A stretch of DNA of 64,000 bases from JBKEAJ01 sp047974415 (GTDB lineage: Bacteria; Bacteroidota; Bacteroidia; Bacteroidales; Prolixibacteraceae): contig JBKECH010000020.1 of NCBI GenBank assembly GCA_047974415.1, forward strand, positions 1-64,000. Reading direction: 5' to 3'. The notes below the pieces were generated by a model, which searched no databases, was not told the origin of the DNA, and saw only the letters and a list, made by a program, of their open reading frames with translations. Shown piece after piece: positions 61,820 to 64,000 of the stretch. Within the stretch, counting starts at the first letter, position 1, and the number at the start of each line of letters is the position of its first letter. The translations under genes were made by a program, and so were the position numbers.

Positions 61820-62446
61820 ATGGAAATAAAGAATATAATTTTTGACCTAGGTGGTATACTGCTGGAGCTGTACCCACAACGGACCATTAACGAACTTGAG
61901 AAACTGGGTATCTACAGAAAAATTGGCGAAAAAGCTCATAGCTACAGCGACGAGGTGTTTGAAAATTTTGAAACTGGCAAAATATCAGCCAGCGATTTTA
62001 AAACGGAAATCAAAAACATGACGAGAGGAAGCGTCGGCGAGGAGCTACTTGTCGATGCTTGGAATGCTATGATTTGCCAGTTTCCACAGAAACACGTAGA
62101 CCTTCTGCGAAGGCTAAGAGACAAGGGCTACAAGCTGTTTCTGCTGAGCAACACCAACGAACTACACGTAAAAGCATTCGAAGATTTGTTCTACAATAAG
62201 TTCAACTTCCACATCAGAAGTCTTTTCGACAGGGCTCTATACTCCAACGAGATCGGGCGGAGAAAGCCCCACAAAGAGACTTTTCAGTTTGTCCTTCAGG
62301 CGCTAAATATTGCACCGGACAAGACCCTGATGATCGACGATTCGCCAGCAAACATCGAGGGGGCGAAAGCCTCAGGAATGTGCACCCTATACATCGAGAC
62401 AAATGGCGACATCTTTGTGCCAATCAGCAAGATTATAAATTTTTAA
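61820..62446 (+). CDS. HAD-family hydrolase
   Basis: A 208-residue HAD phosphatase. Motif I is IIFDLGGILLEL (DLG rather than DxD), motif II is LLSNTNE, motif III is the K in RRKPHKETF, and motif IV is LMIDDSPANIEGAKASG. The DLGG form is frequent among sugar-phosphate phosphatases of the YihX type. The substrate is unknown. It is followed 10 bases later by the CBM9-like gene. Confidence 0.88.
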   Translation: MEIKNIIFDLGGILLELYPQRTINELEKLGIYRKIGEKAHSYSDEVFENFETGKISASDFKTEIKNMTRGSVGEELLVDAWNAMICQFPQKHVDLLRRLRDKGYKLFLLSNTNELHVKAFEDLFYNKFNFHIRSLFDRALYSNEIGRRKPHKETFQFVLQALNIAPDKTLMIDDSPANIEGAKASGMCTLYIETNGDIFVPISKIINF

Positions 62447-62456
62447 ACAATAAGAA

Positions 62457-63080
62457 ATGAAGACCACAAACGTACCATTTATCGAAAGTAGCAAGAACCT
62501 GGACAAACAGGGCAACACCCTTGTTGTTGACACCCTGAACTGGGAGGAGTTCCCATACAAACCTGATGTGAAATTCACATTCGCACACACGGGCAAGAGT
62601 ATCTGCATCAGGTTTGTGGTGCAGGAGAAACATCTGCGTGGACAGGAGCTGCAAGACAATGGGGATGTTTACAAAGATAGTTGTGTGGAGTTTTTCTTTT
62701 CTCCCAATGGCGACAAGAACTACTACAATTTTGAGTTCAACTGCATCGGCACGCCACATGTGGGCTATGGCCCTGGTCGAGAAAAGCGCAAACTGATATC
62801 GCCCAACAGATTAAGGCAGATTAAAATTGCGACATCACTAGCTCGCAAGGCAATAGACCAAAAGGATGGGCAGCAAGCGTGGGAGCTGATGGCAGAAATA
62901 CCCATAACTTTCTTCGAGGAGCATCCTTTCAACACATTGTCGGGGAAGACTTCGACCTGCAACATGTACAAGTGTGGCGACGAGACCCAGACACCCCACT
63001 TCCTGTCGTGGAACCCTATCGATACCAAAGATCCGGACTTCCACCGGCCTGAGTTTTTTGGCACTATCGTTTTTGATTAA
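62457..63080 (+). CDS. Carbohydrate-binding family 9-like protein
   Basis: A 207-residue beta-sandwich protein of the CBM9/DOMON-like group. Landmarks are FTFAHTGKSICIRFVVQEKH, YKDSCVEFFFSPNGDKNYYNFEFN and the C-terminal PDFHRPEFFGTIVFD. No signal peptide is seen, so it would act in the cytoplasm, which is unusual for a glycan-binding domain. Its function is unknown. Confidence 0.82.
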   Translation: MKTTNVPFIESSKNLDKQGNTLVVDTLNWEEFPYKPDVKFTFAHTGKSICIRFVVQEKHLRGQELQDNGDVYKDSCVEFFFSPNGDKNYYNFEFNCIGTPHVGYGPGREKRKLISPNRLRQIKIATSLARKAIDQKDGQQAWELMAEIPITFFEEHPFNTLSGKTSTCNMYKCGDETQTPHFLSWNPIDTKDPDFHRPEFFGTIVFD

Positions 63081-63117
63081 GCTAAACATGCATTGGAGAG
63101 CTGTAATGAGTGTTTAA

Positions 63118-63255
63118 AGCTCGACATAATAAAGATTTTTTTTGCGATTGAGGATAGAGGAGCTATGCCTCAATCGCAAAAAGCTAGCTAAGCATTTGTC
63201 CTGAAGAGATTGGAGCATATAGCAGATGAGCTAATGCATATACTGGATTGAAGAG
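63118..63255 (+). repeat. R3 intergenic repeat with a 15-bp perfect hairpin
   Basis: It begins AGCTCGACATAATAAAG and ends AGATGAGCTAATGCATATAC, as in the copy at 45231. The centre is a hairpin (63139-63182) with arms TTTTTGCGATTGAGG and CCTCAATCGCAAAAA. The U/A runs lie in the paired arms, with the U-run at the 5' side on both strands, so it does not look like a standard terminator. The rest of 63081-63382 holds no gene. Confidence 0.65.
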
Positions 63256-63352
63256 ATTTGGAAACACGAGTGTATGTTATGGGTTTATTTGTTTAGGACA
63301 GATGAAGACGAGCCTCAAGGGGGTGGCATTAATTTTTATAGAAAGTATGACT

Positions 63353-63380
63353 CCGATATTGGATATTATGGATAGACTAT
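63353..63380 (+). repeat. MITE-like end remnant
   Basis: CCGATATTGGATATTATGGA then TAGACTAT matches the right terminal repeat of the family with several changes. The next gene's stop codon lies 3 bases further. Confidence 0.5.
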
Positions 63381-63382
63381 AG

Positions 63383-64000
63383 TTAGAGTCCGAGCTCGTT
63401 TGCCTTCTCCATATCAGAACGGCCCTTAGCATCTTCGTTATTGTCAAAATAAACCAGGGCTCTATTTTTATAAGCATGAGCATTTGCTGGAAACATCTCT
63501 AAAGACAGGTTGATATCAGCTAGAGCTTTATCATTATTTCCCAATTTGAAGTATGCAAGTCCTCTATTGTTTAAAGAATAGGCTCTCAATTGTCGAAAAT
63601 CTTCGTTGTCAGGCATATTCTCAAGAGCCCTGTTATAGTCGGCTACGGCACGGTCAAATTGTTCTTGTTCCATAAAGAGCCACGCTCTCTCTTCGAATGC
63701 AAAGGACTGTCTACAGTCAAGCTCTATAGCCCTGGTATACTCTTTTAATGCAAGGTCGATGTTTCCTAGTTTTTTATTTATCGTAGCCCTAGAAACGATT
63801 GATTCGTAATCTTTTGTATCTAAATCCAAGATCTTATCATGCTCAGCTATTGCCTCTGTAAGCAAGCCTAATCTATATAGGCAATCTGCCTTTATTCTAA
63901 TAAGCTTGACATTGCTAGGCTCTTCGGATAAAGCTATATCTAAATCCTGAACAACTCGATGCACATCACAATTTCCTAACCTAACCCACAATACGGCCCT
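63383..64000 (-). CDS. TPR-repeat protein (5' part beyond the window)
   Basis: At least 205 residues made of about five tetratricopeptide repeats, for example AIAEHDKILDLDTKDYESIV, LALKEYTRAIELDCRQ, RAVADYNRALENMPDN and KALADINLSLEMFPANAHAY. The frame stays open to the right edge, so the true start is outside the window; an in-frame TTG at 63991 is not a convincing initiator. TPRs mediate protein contacts; nothing more specific can be said. Confidence 0.85.
   Translation of the reverse strand, partial: RAVLWVRLGNCDVHRVVQDLDIALSEEPSNVKLIRIKADCLYRLGLLTEAIAEHDKILDLDTKDYESIVSRATINKKLGNIDLALKEYTRAIELDCRQSFAFEERAWLFMEQEQFDRAVADYNRALENMPDNEDFRQLRAYSLNNRGLAYFKLGNNDKALADINLSLEMFPANAHAYKNRALVYFDNNEDAKGRSDMEKANELGL

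Noticed and set aside
63139..63182. Bidirectional rho-independent terminator
   Set aside because: The 15-bp stem has its U-run in the 5' arm and its A-run in the 3' arm on both strands, so no U-tail follows the stem; it is treated as part of repeat R3.

Overview
The window looks like chromosomal DNA of a low-GC member of the order Bacteroidales; the genus cannot be fixed from the sequence. Evidence: a SusC/SusD pair with a FecR anti-sigma factor, a GldH lipoprotein, an RprY-type response regulator, a lipidated Omp85 (TamL-type) protein, a DUF4837 lipoprotein, a type II chorismate mutase fused to DAHP synthase, and TAnnTTTG boxes (the Bacteroidetes -7 promoter element) upstream of several genes instead of -10/-35 elements.

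Layout. 315-1878 (-): a decayed sulfatase. 2462-3151 (+): rprY. 3434-12020 (-): a housekeeping run tig, clpP, clpX, deoxynucleoside kinase, hflX, queD, polA. 12320-19230 (+): two lipoproteins, holB, PSP1 protein, gldH, trmB, mnmD. 19284-21633 (-): glutamate formimidoyltransferase and a LOG-family protein. 21647-22502: a dense non-coding block with an exact 41-bp tandem array of 11 copies. 22545-31563 (-): a small polysaccharide utilization locus (FecR, SusC, SusD, PKD lipoprotein, GH5 enzyme). 31965-34329 (+): Tat-exported Gfo/Idh/MocA oxidoreductase and flavodoxin. 34607-38404 (-): a large multidomain GH31 enzyme. 38803-45076 (+): aminotransferase, M23 peptidase, dxr, rseP, tatA, DUF4837. 45364-45436 (-): tRNA-Arg(CCG). 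45581-47612 (-): cardiolipin synthase and HdeD-like protein. 47868-50438 (-): a BNR_4 protein with a GH88 unsaturated uronyl hydrolase. Then mqnC (+), recJ and GNAT (-), a short hypothetical (+), DUF418 (-), an aromatic amino acid operon (tyrA, DAHP synthase/chorismate mutase), tamL (-), trmH-type methyltransferase, HAD phosphatase and CBM9-like protein (+), and a TPR protein (-) running off the right edge.

The most interesting material is non-coding. (1) Upstream of tyrA there is what reads as a complete Phe/Tyr attenuator: promoter box, an 18-residue leader peptide with Phe-Phe-Tyr-Tyr, a terminator hairpin and a competing antiterminator. (2) Between fecR and susC there is a strong terminator whose U-tail and G-U pair are on the antisense strand, suggesting a small antisense RNA over the susC leader. 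(3) Three families of dispersed intergenic repeats are visible: a MITE-like element of about 140-160 bp with terminal inverted repeats (about a dozen copies and remnants), an element ending directly before start codons (R2), and one carrying variable hairpins (R3). Several gene ends are made of repeat sequence. (4) The 41-bp array carries two small hairpins per unit.

All functions are read from translated sequence and recalled family motifs; no database search was run.
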